Origin: Planctomycetota bacterium
GTDB taxonomy: Bacteria; Planctomycetota; UBA1135; UBA2386
NCBI GenBank assembly: GCA_016713175.1
Contig: JADJPQ010000001.1
Coordinates: forward strand, 434,001-498,000
Length of the DNA stretch: 64,000 bases
Direction of reading: 5' to 3'
How positions within the stretch are numbered: the first letter of the stretch is position 1; every line of letters starts with the position of its first letter. The notes beneath the pieces are model-generated. The model was not told the DNA's origin, made no database searches, and worked only from the letters and a program-made list of their open reading frames with translations. Position numbers and translations under genes: made by a program. Below, in pieces: positions 18,410 to 28,054 of the stretch.

Positions 18410-18681
18410 TGGCGGCTGACCTGCCCGCGCAGGTTTGCGTGACGAATACCCGGATGACCATGAGCACAGCAGAGCGCTTGCGCGAAGAAGGTCGGACCGA
18501 GGGTCGGCGCGAAGGCAGGATCGAAGGCAAGCAACAGTCCCTGTTGCGGTTGGCGACTCAACGGTTCGGCACGTTGCCCGAGGCGGCGCGGCAGCGGGTC
18601 AATGTTGCCTGTGAAGCCGATCTCGACCGTTGGATGGACCGGCTGCTGTCGGCCCGCAGCGTGGCCGTCCTGTTCGCGTGA
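18409..18681 (+). CDS. Stand-alone duplicate of the Rpn C-terminal domain
   Basis: 90 aa from an ATG that shares one base with the upstream TGA (TGATG), suggesting coupled translation; ATG 18460 is an alternative start giving 73 aa. From residue 18 it repeats the tail of the Rpn protein almost word for word: MSTAERLREEGRTEGR, EGKQQSLLRLATQRFG, LDRWMDRLLSARS. There is a four-residue expansion in the Glu/Gly/Arg repeat. Nucleotide similarity begins upstream of the domain (GCGTGACGA in both copies), so it arose by partial tandem duplication that lost the internal Shine-Dalgarno. It could be a spare antitoxin-like inhibitor or a decaying fragment; the intact frame favours the first. Confidence 0.6.
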   Translation: MAADLPAQVCVTNTRMTMSTAERLREEGRTEGRREGRIEGKQQSLLRLATQRFGTLPEAARQRVNVACEADLDRWMDRLLSARSVAVLFA

Positions 18682-18708
18682 GCCGACTGGCTGGACGCGA
18701 CCGGCTGA

Positions 18709-19044
18709 TCAGTACGGACTGTCGAGCATGTCCCAGATGATCTGCTCGACGTCAGGCTTGACCATTCCGGTCAGACGCTGCACGGGTTCGCCCTTGCCCT
18801 CGATGTGGGCCGCGATCGCTGGCAGGTCGGCCTCGGTGACCTTGCTGTAGAAGATCTTGTCGGGATACAGCGTCACGTTGATGCCGGTTTCACAGGCGCC
18901 AAAGCACGGGTAGCGGCGGATCTTGATCCGTTCCTGCTTGGGATCGAACCGGTGGATCAGATCGCGCAGTTTCTCGAAGAGATCGCCGCTGCCCTTCTCG
19001 GTGCAGTCGCCGCCTTCGCAGACGTAGCAGAGTCGATTGGTCAT
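18709..19044 (-). CDS. Thioredoxin-like [2Fe-2S] ferredoxin, linked to boxB
   Basis: 111 aa. Four cysteines are arranged as in thioredoxin-fold [2Fe-2S] ferredoxins and NuoE: Cys9-x4-Cys14 (VCEGGDC) and Cys47-x3-Cys51 (PCFGAC), with an extra Cys6. After these comes INVTLYPDKIFYSKVTEADL, the conserved strand of the family. It lies 34 bp downstream of boxB on the same strand, so it is probably the last gene of a boxC-boxB-ferredoxin operon. BoxB needs electrons for its di-iron site. The usual donor, BoxA, is not in the window, so this ferredoxin is a candidate carrier (inference). Confidence 0.78.
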   Translation of the reverse strand: MTNRLCYVCEGGDCTEKGSGDLFEKLRDLIHRFDPKQERIKIRRYPCFGACETGINVTLYPDKIFYSKVTEADLPAIAAHIEGKGEPVQRLTGMVKPDVEQIIWDMLDSPY

Positions 19045-19078
19045 GGTGCGACGGGGGTGGGGCGCCGAGGCCGATCGC

Positions 19079-20497
19079 CTAGTGGAACTTCACGTATTCG
19101 AAGTCGATCGGTTGGTTGTTGGCGCCCTGCTGCGGCGGTGCGATGTAGTTGGCGAACTTGCCCGGCGTGTGCACCTTGACCATGCACGAACGCACGTAGT
19201 CGCGGTCCTGCTGCGTCGGCAGCCAGTCGGTGTGTTTGTGCGTCCAGGTCGCTTCGTCGATCAGTTCGCCGCTCGGGGTGAACCGGAAGCCGGCGTAGAT
19301 GCCCTGGTGCCGGTTGAACTTGTGGTCGGGCAGGTAGACACGCTCGGACACGCCGACCTTCTCGAGGTCGCGGTTCCAGCGGTCGACGATGCGCTTGCAG
19401 TCGGCGATGTAGGCATCCAGCAGCACCGCGTTCATCGCGCGGCGCAACGGGATCTCCTGCTTCTGCACCTTGCCCTCGCCGGTCGGCACTTCCAGCGAGT
19501 AGGTCGCATCCAGCGCCTTCGGGTCCTTGTAGATGCCATCGCCTTCGCGATAGCGGCCCTTCAGCCCGGTCGCGAACGACTCCGCGGCGTTGGTGGAGTC
19601 CTCGCCGCCGAACAGGTCCATCGAACCGGTGAACCAGAAGTTGATGTACTTCTGGATCACGCCGAGCGGGATCGCGCCGACCTTGCGCGGGTCGGCGCCC
19701 TCGCGCATGTGTTCGCCGGTACGCTTGATGATCCGGCCGACGCCGTTCTCGCCGGTCTGCAGGTGGTAGGCCTCTTCGGTCAGCATGAACTGCGTGCTGC
19801 GCGCGAGCGGGTCGAAGCCCGATTCGGCCAACGAGGCGAGCTGGTACTTGCCGTCGCGGTCCATGAACGCCGTGAAGCAGAAGAAGTCGAGCCAGTTGTC
19901 GACCGGGTAGTTGAACGCCTGCAGGATGCGCGGGTTGTCCTGGTCGCCGCTGTGCCGTTCGAGCATCGCTTCGGCTTCTTCGCGGCCGTCGGCGCCAAAG
20001 TGGGTCTGCAGCAGGTAGACCATGGCCCACAGGTGCCGGCCTTCCTCGACATTGACCTGGAACAGCGAGCGCAGATCGTACAGCGACGGCGCGCAGTGGC
20101 CGAGCATCCGCTGTTGCTCGACGGAGGCCGGCTCGGTGTCGCCCTGGGTCACGATCAGGCGGCGCAACCGGTTGCGGAACTCGCCGGGAACCTCCTGCCA
20201 GGCGGGCTGGCCGAGGTTGTCGCCGAAGTGGATCTTGCGATCGGCCGGGGCGTCGGCGAGGAAGATGCCCCAGCGGTAATCGGGCATCTTCACGTAGTCA
20301 TAGTGCGCCCAGCCGCCCTGGCCGACGCCGATCGCCGTGCGCAGGTAGATCTGGTCCTGGTTGAAGTCGGTCGGGCCGAGCTGGCTCCACCACTCGAGGA
20401 ACTTCGGCTGCCACTTCTCGAGCGCCATCATCAGGCGCTTGTTGTCGCGCAGGCCGACGTTGTTGGGGATCTTGGCTTCGAGGTCGACGTTGCTCAT
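19079..20497 (-). CDS. boxB: Benzoyl-CoA 2,3-epoxidase, di-iron oxygenase subunit BoxB
   Basis: 472 aa, the normal length for BoxB, which epoxidises benzoyl-CoA with O2 in the hybrid aerobic benzoate pathway. Recognisable segments are KIPNNVGLRDNKRL at the start, then GGWAHYDYVKMPDYRWGIFL. Di-iron carboxylate/His clusters are TEPASVEQ (Glu122), NVEEGRHLWAMVYLLQ (Glu151/152, His155) and LTEEAYHLQTGENG (Glu241/242, His245). The C-terminus FEYVKFH is also typical. boxC lies 6 bp upstream on the same strand and a small ferredoxin follows. No boxA, benzoate-CoA ligase or aldehyde dehydrogenase is present here. Confidence 0.93.
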   Translation of the reverse strand: MSNVDLEAKIPNNVGLRDNKRLMMALEKWQPKFLEWWSQLGPTDFNQDQIYLRTAIGVGQGGWAHYDYVKMPDYRWGIFLADAPADRKIHFGDNLGQPAWQEVPGEFRNRLRRLIVTQGDTEPASVEQQRMLGHCAPSLYDLRSLFQVNVEEGRHLWAMVYLLQTHFGADGREEAEAMLERHSGDQDNPRILQAFNYPVDNWLDFFCFTAFMDRDGKYQLASLAESGFDPLARSTQFMLTEEAYHLQTGENGVGRIIKRTGEHMREGADPRKVGAIPLGVIQKYINFWFTGSMDLFGGEDSTNAAESFATGLKGRYREGDGIYKDPKALDATYSLEVPTGEGKVQKQEIPLRRAMNAVLLDAYIADCKRIVDRWNRDLEKVGVSERVYLPDHKFNRHQGIYAGFRFTPSGELIDEATWTHKHTDWLPTQQDRDYVRSCMVKVHTPGKFANYIAPPQQGANNQPIDFEYVKFH

Positions 20498-20503
20498 GCG
20501 GCG

Positions 20504-22126
<1,623 letters not shown>

Positions 22127-22194
22127 GGTGCGACGGGAGTCGGCCGGGCCGACGTTGGGGCGAAGATGTTCGGCGTCGCCACCGAAGCTGGCAA

Positions 22195-22245
22195 GCACAA
22201 TAGCGCACGAGAATTGCACTCAATTGATGCGTTAAAGTGCACATG
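22195..22245 (-). promoter_or_regulatory. AT-rich promoter/operator-like patch upstream of boxC
   Basis: One of the few AT-rich stretches in the window, between boxC and the divergent DUF1570 gene. Two TGCAC/GTGCAC elements (22215-22219 and 22237-22242) face each other. TGCA half-sites are the signature of BzdR/BoxR operators in benzoate-degrading bacteria, although the spacing here (19 nt) differs from the classic 6 nt. On the minus strand a TTGAGT and a TATTGT about 15 nt apart could act as -35 and -10. No boxR gene is in the window. Confidence 0.35.
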
Positions 22246-22295
22246 GGAACGCCCCAACTGCGGGTCGTTCGAACGGACTGCCGATACCAGCGACC

Positions 22296-24482
22296 ATGTC
22301 CTGTTCGCCTGTTCCGGTGCTGCGCGCCGCCGGTGTCTGCCTTCTCGGTGTCCTGGTCGCCCAGGACGTCGCCAAGCCGGGTGACCCCGCCGCGTTCCTC
22401 GACGTGCTCCAGCGGTGTCGGCGGCTGGCGGACAACGGCGATTGGACGACGGCTCGCCGCAGTCTGCGAGCGTTGCTCGACGAACATGGTCCGGCGCCGT
22501 ATGTGCTGGCACGCGCGGCCGAGTTGCGCGAGGACCTGAAGCGCGCGGCGTTCCATGCCACGGCCCCGATGCCCGATCCGGCGACGCTGATCCGCGGCGA
22601 GATCCGGTCGCTCGACCGCCGCACCGGGTTCATCCGACTGCGCTATCGCAAAGAGACGCTCGCGGACTTCGAACGGCAGGCCGTTGCCGGCCGTACGCTG
22701 TGGATCCACCCGCTGCAGTTCACGGGATCGCATGCGCTGACGGTCCGCGGCTCCGGCTACCCGTCCGACGAAGCTGTCGGCCGGGTGCTGGCGTGCCTTG
22801 CGCCCCAGGCTTCGCTCGATCTGGTGTTTGGCGCCGCGCGCACGGGGCCGCGCGATCGTCAGCAGTGGATCCCGGCGTCGGCGACGGCCGTGGTCGAAGG
22901 CCGGCAACAGGAACTCGCCGTGCGCGACGATGTGTCGCTGGTGCCGGGCAAGCCGTTCTCGTTCGTCGCGACGATCACCGACGATGCGGTCGAGCTGACC
23001 GGCAACGGCGTCCGCATCGCGCGCGTCGAGCATCACCTGCGGCCCGGCCAGGTGGCGTGGTTCGAGCAGCCGTTCGACGAACTGGAGATCGAAGGCCGCT
23101 GCGATCTGGCCTGGCTGCGGTCGCGTGAGGACACGGCGCAGCAGCAGGCGTTCACCGCCTTCGAAGCGCGCTGGGAAGCGGCGCCAGACGTGCCGGCCTG
23201 GTTGCTGCCGGCGACCCCGATGGCCGAGGCGGCGGCCCCCGTCGTGCGGCGCTGGCCGGGGCAGCCCGATGCCGGGCACCGGGCACTGGCGGGTCAAGCG
23301 AGCGAACTGTTGCGCGCCGGCAAGCTCGTCGAGTGCATGCGCTTCGTCAACACGCAGCCGCGTGCGCAGCTGCCGTCGCCGTTGCGCGAGTGGCTGCTCG
23401 GGCAGGTCTGTGTCCGCATGGGCGAGCTGCCGGTCGCAGTCGCGCACTTCGACACCGTGCTCGCTGCCGACCCGCAGTTCACCGAAGGTCGCTGGTGGCG
23501 CGCGAACGCGCTGCATCGGCAACGCCGCTTCGCCGAAGCCGAGCGCGACTACGCCGCCGTGCTGGCGGCGTGCCCGGATCATGCGTCTGCGGCGCACGAT
23601 CTGGTGGTGTTGCTGCTGACCACCGGCAACCCCGGGCCAGCGAAGGAAGTCGCCGATCGGGCGGCGCAGGCCGGGGTCGATGGCGAAGCGATGGCGCCGC
23701 TGCGCCGGCTGCTGGTCGCCGCTGCCCACGGGCCGGCGTGGGCGCGAACGTTCGAGCATCGGACGCGGCATTACGTCGTGCGGACCGATCTCGACGACGC
23801 CACCGCGGCCGCGGCCGCGGCAACGCTCGAAGCGGCGTTCCTCGCCTACGAACGGGCACTCGGCGTGACGGTGTCGCCGTTAGCGCCACTGTCGGTGTTC
23901 GTGTTCTCCGGCGAGGCCGGCTATCGGCGCTACGTGGCGGACATCGAGGCCGGCATCCCGATGCACACGTCGGGGCTGTATTGCCCGCAGTTGAAGCAGC
24001 TGCTGGCCTGGAACCCGCTGGAACCCACGGCGCTGCACGCGACGCTGCGGCACGAGGGCTTGCATCAGTATCTCGACAGCATCGCGGCCGATCCGCCGGT
24101 CTGGTTCAACGAGGGGCTGGCCGAGTACTTCGAGCAGGGACGCATGGTCGGCGGCTGGTTCACGGCCGCGACGGTCCGGCGCGATCACCTGGAAGCACTG
24201 CGGCGGCGGCCGCCGCGGCGGCTCGGCGAGTTCCTGCGGGCCGGTGCGTTCTATGACGAACCGGAGCGCAACTATGCGCAGGCCTGGGCGTTCGTGCATT
24301 TTCTGCGGCATGGCGAGCCGGCGCCACATGGACTGTTCGAACGGTTGCTGCGGGCGTGTGGTCGCGGTGTGGCGGCGGACGAGATCGTCGACGAGGTGTT
24401 CGACGATGTCGATCTGGCGCAGCTGGATCGGGCGTTCACCGACTATCTCGCGGGTCTGGCGGCGCCGGCGTCACCGCGGTGA
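22296..24482 (+). CDS. Exported TPR protein with DUF1570-type HExxH metallopeptidase domain
   Basis: 728 aa with an N-terminal signal peptide (AAGVCLLGVLVAQ). The first ~330 residues are unassigned. TPR-like helices occupy about 335-470 (AVAHFDTVLAADPQF, ALHRQRRFAEAERDYAAVL). The C-terminal part (about 490-700) is a gluzincin: RHEGLHQYLDS gives HExxH (first His at 586), and NEGLAEYFEQGR supplies the third zinc ligand glutamate. This is the DUF1570/peptidase-MA-like arrangement common in Planctomycetota. Location outside the cytoplasm is inferred from the leader; the substrate is unknown. It is divergent from the box operon. Confidence 0.75.
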   Translation: MSCSPVPVLRAAGVCLLGVLVAQDVAKPGDPAAFLDVLQRCRRLADNGDWTTARRSLRALLDEHGPAPYVLARAAELREDLKRAAFHATAPMPDPATLIRGEIRSLDRRTGFIRLRYRKETLADFERQAVAGRTLWIHPLQFTGSHALTVRGSGYPSDEAVGRVLACLAPQASLDLVFGAARTGPRDRQQWIPASATAVVEGRQQELAVRDDVSLVPGKPFSFVATITDDAVELTGNGVRIARVEHHLRPGQVAWFEQPFDELEIEGRCDLAWLRSREDTAQQQAFTAFEARWEAAPDVPAWLLPATPMAEAAAPVVRRWPGQPDAGHRALAGQASELLRAGKLVECMRFVNTQPRAQLPSPLREWLLGQVCVRMGELPVAVAHFDTVLAADPQFTEGRWWRANALHRQRRFAEAERDYAAVLAACPDHASAAHDLVVLLLTTGNPGPAKEVADRAAQAGVDGEAMAPLRRLLVAAAHGPAWARTFEHRTRHYVVRTDLDDATAAAAAATLEAAFLAYERALGVTVSPLAPLSVFVFSGEAGYRRYVADIEAGIPMHTSGLYCPQLKQLLAWNPLEPTALHATLRHEGLHQYLDSIAADPPVWFNEGLAEYFEQGRMVGGWFTAATVRRDHLEALRRRPPRRLGEFLRAGAFYDEPERNYAQAWAFVHFLRHGEPAPHGLFERLLRACGRGVAADEIVDEVFDDVDLAQLDRAFTDYLAGLAAPASPR

Positions 24483-24630
24483 TGACATCGACTACCGCGG
24501 AACGCCGCGTCGACCTGTTCGTCGGTCGGATCGTCTTGCCGTAGGCCTGGCTTGCCTGGCTTGGTGGCGGCTGTCGGCGGCGTCGGTCCGATGCTACCAT
24601 GGGTGCTCTCGGACCAAAGGAGTTGGACTG

Positions 24631-25662
24631 ATGAGAGCCTCCCAGTTGACCATGTTGTGCGGCGTGCTCGCGACGTTCGGGCAAGCCCAGATCAAGCTCG
24701 GAGCACCCGAGCAGTTGTTTGCCGACAACGGACCGATCGACACCAGCAAGTGGGTCGGTCACTCCGGCCCGTTGTTCGCCGACCTCGATGGCGATGGCAA
24801 GAAGGACCTGCTGGTCGGCACGTTCGCCGGCACGATCGAGGTGTTCGCCAACGTCGGCACCGCCAAGGCGCCGAAGTTCACCGCCAAGGGCCTGCTGCAG
24901 GCCGATGGCAAGGACATCGACATCCACAACTGGTGATGCATCGGTCTGAGTCCGCAGTTGGCGGACCTGACGGGTGACGGCCAAGCCGATCTGTTCACCG
25001 CGTGTTTCGAAGGCGGGCTGTATCTGCTCGCCGGCAAGGGCAGCGGGCAGTTCGCGGCCGCGGTGCCGATGAAGGACAAGGCCGGAGCGCTGCTGCGCCT
25101 TGGTCAGTACTGGAACGAGAAGAAGGAAGACTGGTCGAAACTGCCGGACGCCAAGTACCGCGACGAACACCTGATCGCCGCCACGCCGGTCGACTGGGAT
25201 GGAGATGGCGACTTCGACCTGGTGCAAGGCTCGGCGGCCGGCCGGTTCTTCCTGCGCAAGAACGAGGGCACGGCCAAGGCCCCGGCGTTCGCGGTCGAGA
25301 GCGAGCGATTCGACAACCGCAATGAGCCGATCACCGTTCCCGGCGGTCACTGCATGCCGGTCGTCGTGGACTGGGATCGCGATGGTCAGTTGGACCTGAT
25401 CAGCGGCAGCGGCGAGGGTGGCGTGCACTGGTGGCGCAACGAGGGCAAGAAGGGCAAGCCGCGGTTCCCGCACTGCCGGCAACTGCTGGCGCCGAGTTCG
25501 AAGAAGCCAGGTGAGCCGGGGATCCGGACGCAGGTGTCGGCGGCCGACTTCGACGACGATGGCGATCTCGATCTGCTGGTCGGCGATTGCCACATCGTCG
25601 AAAAGGAAGGCGGCGGCGACTCCGACTGGCACGGCTACGTCTGGGTGCTGCGTCGGCAGTAG
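24631..25662 (+). CDS. Secreted FG-GAP/VCBS repeat protein with in-frame TGA (candidate selenoprotein)
   Basis: 343 codons with a TGA at codon 102 (24934-24936); the frame is open and repeat-bearing on both sides. AAAGGAG lies 8 nt before ATG 24631, and a signal peptide ends near GQAQ. Calcium-binding repeats before the TGA: FADLDGDGKKDLLVG. After it: LADLTGDGQADLF, VDWDGDGDFDLVQG, VDWDRDGQLDLISG and ADFDDDGDLDLLVG. Local sequence is HNW-TGA-CIGLSPQ. A hairpin fitting the bacterial SECIS pattern follows (24950-24966), so selenocysteine insertion is plausible, giving a Sec-Cys pair. The alternative is a nonsense mutation with a pseudogene downstream; a TTG restart at 24958 has no ribosome binding site. 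Its role is unknown. Confidence 0.7.
24950..24966 (+). promoter_or_regulatory. SECIS-like hairpin downstream of the in-frame TGA
   Basis: A perfect 6-bp GC-rich stem, GTCCGC/GCGGAC, encloses the loop AGTTG. The loop starts 19 nt after the TGA. Bacterial SECIS elements, as I recall the consensus, need a stem with a 3-14 nt apical loop, a G in the first two loop positions and about 16-37 nt from the UGA; all are met. The loop also has the G-U step seen in E. coli fdhF. Confidence 0.5.
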
Positions 25663-25675
25663 ACTGCCGACGCAC

Positions 25676-26872
25676 ATGGACGAGACGACCGCGGTCGCGG
25701 GGCACGGGCGGCGCCGGTGGCTGCCGATCGCGTTGGTGGCCTTCGTGCTGCTGGCGCTCTTGGCGGCGTCGTTGGTGTTCGCGGACCGCGAGGCGCCCGA
25801 ACGTGTGGCTCGGTTCGTAGCGGCAGCGAAGGCGGAATGGCTGGCCTGGACCGCGGTTCGTCCGGCCCGCGGTGGAGGTGGTGCCGGTTCGGCCTGGCAG
25901 CAACACGAGCGTTCGTTGCGGATCGTGGCGGCCTGGCCCCAAGCGTTGCGCGACATCGACACGATGTCCGAACTCGGAGCCGCCGAGGATGCGATCGCCT
26001 GGCGTGATCACCGCGGGCTCGTCCCGCCGTTGTTCGCGGCGTTGCGCGAAGCTGCCGATTGTCCTGACGTGCGACGGCCGATGGAGACGAATGCCGACCC
26101 CGAGGCTGCGCTCACGCTCGCCGACCTCGGCAGAGTCGCTTGTCGTGAGCTTGCGGCGCGAGTCGATCAGGGAGCCTTGGGTGATGCGGTCGATGGATCC
26201 CTCGATCTGGCGACGTTTGTCGGCGATCTCGCCGGCCACTGGTCGACACTGGTGCAGTTGCAGGCGCTCGTCATGCTCGGAGGGCTGTGCGAGCTGTGGA
26301 CCCCCGGGCGCGTCGCTCGGCTGTCGGCCGAAGGCCGCGACCGGCTGGCAGCTGGCCTGGCCGAATTGGACCGCAGGCTGCCCTGGGAACTGCCACTGCA
26401 GTACGACCTCGCGGCGACCGCGGAGTCGCTCATGGATCCGGAGGCGCCGCTGGAGCAGTTCGGCGGCCGTCTGGAATCGTGGCGCCACGGCTTCAGCCCG
26501 CGCCTGATGCTGTGCGCGGCCATCGAGGAACTGCGCACCCTGTATGCGTCTTTGCCAGGGGCGGCGCCGAACGAACCTTGGTCGCAGCGGGGCACACAAC
26601 TCCGCCGGATCGAGGCCGCCGCACGGGCTTCGGCGAATCAGTGGGTGCGGCGGCTTGGCTGCAACGTCGTGGATTGCGAACGGGTGATGCGACGTGAGCG
26701 CGCTGGGTTGCGACTGTTGTGCCTCGATCTGGCGTGGCGGTCGGGTCGTGAATTGCCAGAGCTGGTGGACCCGACCGCAGACGGACCGATCGTGGCCGAG
26801 GTCGATGCCGGCCAGGTGACCCTTCGCGTGGCGGATCCGGAAGTGCCGGCGCGAGTGGTCGAACGCCACTGA
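25676..26872 (+). CDS. Membrane-anchored protein of unknown function (paralogue of the 29.2-kb gene)
   Basis: 398 aa. One N-terminal TM segment (WLPIALVAFVLLALLAASLVF) follows a short basic stretch; the rest is mostly alpha-helical and extracytoplasmic. No known domain is recognised. Its C-terminal third, RAGLRLLCLDLAWRSGRELPEL and the following VEVD-like strand (IVAEVDAGQVTLRV), aligns with AGLRLLRLHVAHRLAEPLPDL and VDVDGETVVFR in the gene at 29.2 kb. The two are therefore probably paralogues. Such N-anchored helical proteins near FG-GAP genes are common in this type of genome, but the function is unknown. Confidence 0.6.
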   Translation: MDETTAVAGHGRRRWLPIALVAFVLLALLAASLVFADREAPERVARFVAAAKAEWLAWTAVRPARGGGGAGSAWQQHERSLRIVAAWPQALRDIDTMSELGAAEDAIAWRDHRGLVPPLFAALREAADCPDVRRPMETNADPEAALTLADLGRVACRELAARVDQGALGDAVDGSLDLATFVGDLAGHWSTLVQLQALVMLGGLCELWTPGRVARLSAEGRDRLAAGLAELDRRLPWELPLQYDLAATAESLMDPEAPLEQFGGRLESWRHGFSPRLMLCAAIEELRTLYASLPGAAPNEPWSQRGTQLRRIEAAARASANQWVRRLGCNVVDCERVMRRERAGLRLLCLDLAWRSGRELPELVDPTADGPIVAEVDAGQVTLRVADPEVPARVVERH

Positions 26873-26879
26873 GGCGGCC

Positions 26880-27647
26880 TCAGCCCCAGAAGCCGACGAC
26901 CGCCGCGATCTTGCCATCCGGTGCCAGCGTCACGACATTGGTGCCCTTGCCGCGCGGCGTGCCCTGGGCATCGGTGACCACCCAGTCGACCAGCGCCGTG
27001 CCCTGACACTGCCGGACCTCGCCCTGACGGGCGATCGTCATCCCCGGCATGTGCAGCAAAGCCATCGCCATGTGGCCGAGCAGTTCGTCGCGACCGACAT
27101 TGTTGGCATAGGCATCCTGCTGCCGCACGTCGTCGACCGTGCAGGCTGTCAGTTCACGTGTTCGAATCGCGGCATCGGTGGCGTTCCAGGCCAGAAACCA
27201 GCGATCGACCATCGCGGTGACGCCGGCATGCTGGTCGGTGGTGACCGCATTGGCGAACAGCGCCAATTGGAACCGCCAGCCGGCAACATGCGCATCGCGT
27301 GCCCGCGCCTCGCCGAACTCATGCAGCAGCCGCAGCTCGGTGCCGTCGCGGTGGTCTTTCAGTTCGACCGTGACCAGCGAGCCGCCGATCGGCACCAGCC
27401 GTTGCGGATCCTCGTAGCCGTAGGTGAATGTGATCTTGCGATCCGGATCGATGGCAACGACCTTGCCAAGGGCGACGACCTGATTCGGATAGACGATCCG
27501 GACGGCGCCGCCCTGCCGGCAATCGATCGTCGAACCTGGTCCCCACCAGCGCGCGAAGCGTTCGCTGTCGGTGAAGAAACGGAAGACGGTCGCGCGCTGC
27601 GCGGCGATCACGAGCGTACGGGTCAGCGGGTGTTGCAACTGGGTCAT
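26880..27647 (-). CDS. AHSA1/START (SRPBCC) domain fused to SnoaL-like (NTF2) domain
   Basis: 255 aa with two domains. Residues about 8-135 are an AHSA1-type SRPBCC fold (RATVFRFFTDSERFARWWGPGSTID, then GTELRLLHEF). Residues about 145-255 are SnoaL/NTF2-like (MVDRWFLAWNATDAAIRTRELTACTVDDVR, ending GKIAAVVGFWG). SRPBCC proteins bind hydrophobic ligands, and pairing with an ArsR regulator is a frequent operon type; ligand and reaction are unknown. The start overlaps the upstream arsR stop by four bases (ATGA), so expression is coupled to the regulator. Confidence 0.85.
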   Translation of the reverse strand: MTQLQHPLTRTLVIAAQRATVFRFFTDSERFARWWGPGSTIDCRQGGAVRIVYPNQVVALGKVVAIDPDRKITFTYGYEDPQRLVPIGGSLVTVELKDHRDGTELRLLHEFGEARARDAHVAGWRFQLALFANAVTTDQHAGVTAMVDRWFLAWNATDAAIRTRELTACTVDDVRQQDAYANNVGRDELLGHMAMALLHMPGMTIARQGEVRQCQGTALVDWVVTDAQGTPRGKGTNVVTLAPDGKIAAVVGFWG

Positions 27648-27991
27648 GACGGGTTCCTCGAACGGCGGGAAATCGGACGTGGGCCGCGGCGCGCCTCGTC
27701 GAGTTCGGCCTGCAGCTTCAGCTGGTAGAGCGCGGCGTCCCAGGAGCTCTCGAGCCAACGGCGAAACGGCCCCAGCGCGCCGCGGCGAGCGCGGTAGAAG
27801 CGCTGCCGGCCGGCGACACGGACCTCGACGAGGCCGGCGTCCTGAAGCACGCGCAGGTGCTGCGACACCGCGCCGAAGGTGACGTCCGGCAGCGCTGCGG
27901 CGATGGCGCCGGCCGGCCGCTCTTCCGTCCAGCACTGCCGCAGGATCTCGCGGCGGCGGGGCGTCTGCAGGGCATCGAGCACGGCTTCCAT
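27644..27991 (-). CDS. ArsR-family winged-helix transcriptional regulator
   Basis: 115 aa. The HTH region reads PRRREILRQCW...PAGAIAAALPDVTFGAVSQHLRVLQDAGLVEVRVAGRQRFYR, a classic ArsR winged helix with the recognition helix at VSQHLRVL. No metal-binding CxC motif is present, so it is the non-metal subgroup that typically controls AHSA1-domain genes. Its ATG sits four bases from a strong inverted repeat, so it is probably an autorepressor and may also affect the divergent alcohol dehydrogenase. Confidence 0.9.
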   Translation of the reverse strand: MEAVLDALQTPRRREILRQCWTEERPAGAIAAALPDVTFGAVSQHLRVLQDAGLVEVRVAGRQRFYRARRGALGPFRRWLESSWDAALYQLKLQAELDEARRGPRPISRRSRNPS

Positions 27992-27994
27992 GCC

Positions 27995-28020
27995 AACACT
28001 TTAGTAGAAACTAAAATGTT
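27995..28020. promoter_or_regulatory. Palindromic operator for the ArsR regulator
   Basis: A 26-bp inverted repeat: AACACTTTAGT, spacer AGAA, ACTAAAATGTT. Ten of eleven positions pair. It is strikingly AT-rich for this DNA and lies between the arsR start and the divergent dehydrogenase. Its position next to the arsR ATG suggests steric repression at a leaderless or near-leaderless promoter. Confidence 0.65.
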
Positions 28021-28054
28021 GTGCAAGGGGGCGGCGTGCGGTTCCGATGCGCTG

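Larger units (their letters stand above)
18146..18681 (+). repeat. Imperfect tandem duplication of the Rpn 3' end
   Basis: Copy 1 spans about 18146-18409 and copy 2 about 18432-18681. Both contain GCGTGACGA, then ATGAGCAC, then the same coding tail. Copy 2 lacks roughly 25 bp that include the AGGAG of copy 1 and has a small insertion in the EGR repeat. Confidence 0.75.

Noticed and set aside
24958..25662. Separate gene starting at TTG 24958 for the second half of the FG-GAP protein
   Set aside because: It is in the same frame as the upstream half, has no ribosome binding site or signal peptide, and starts in the middle of a repeat. A single gene with a recoded or mutated TGA explains it better.
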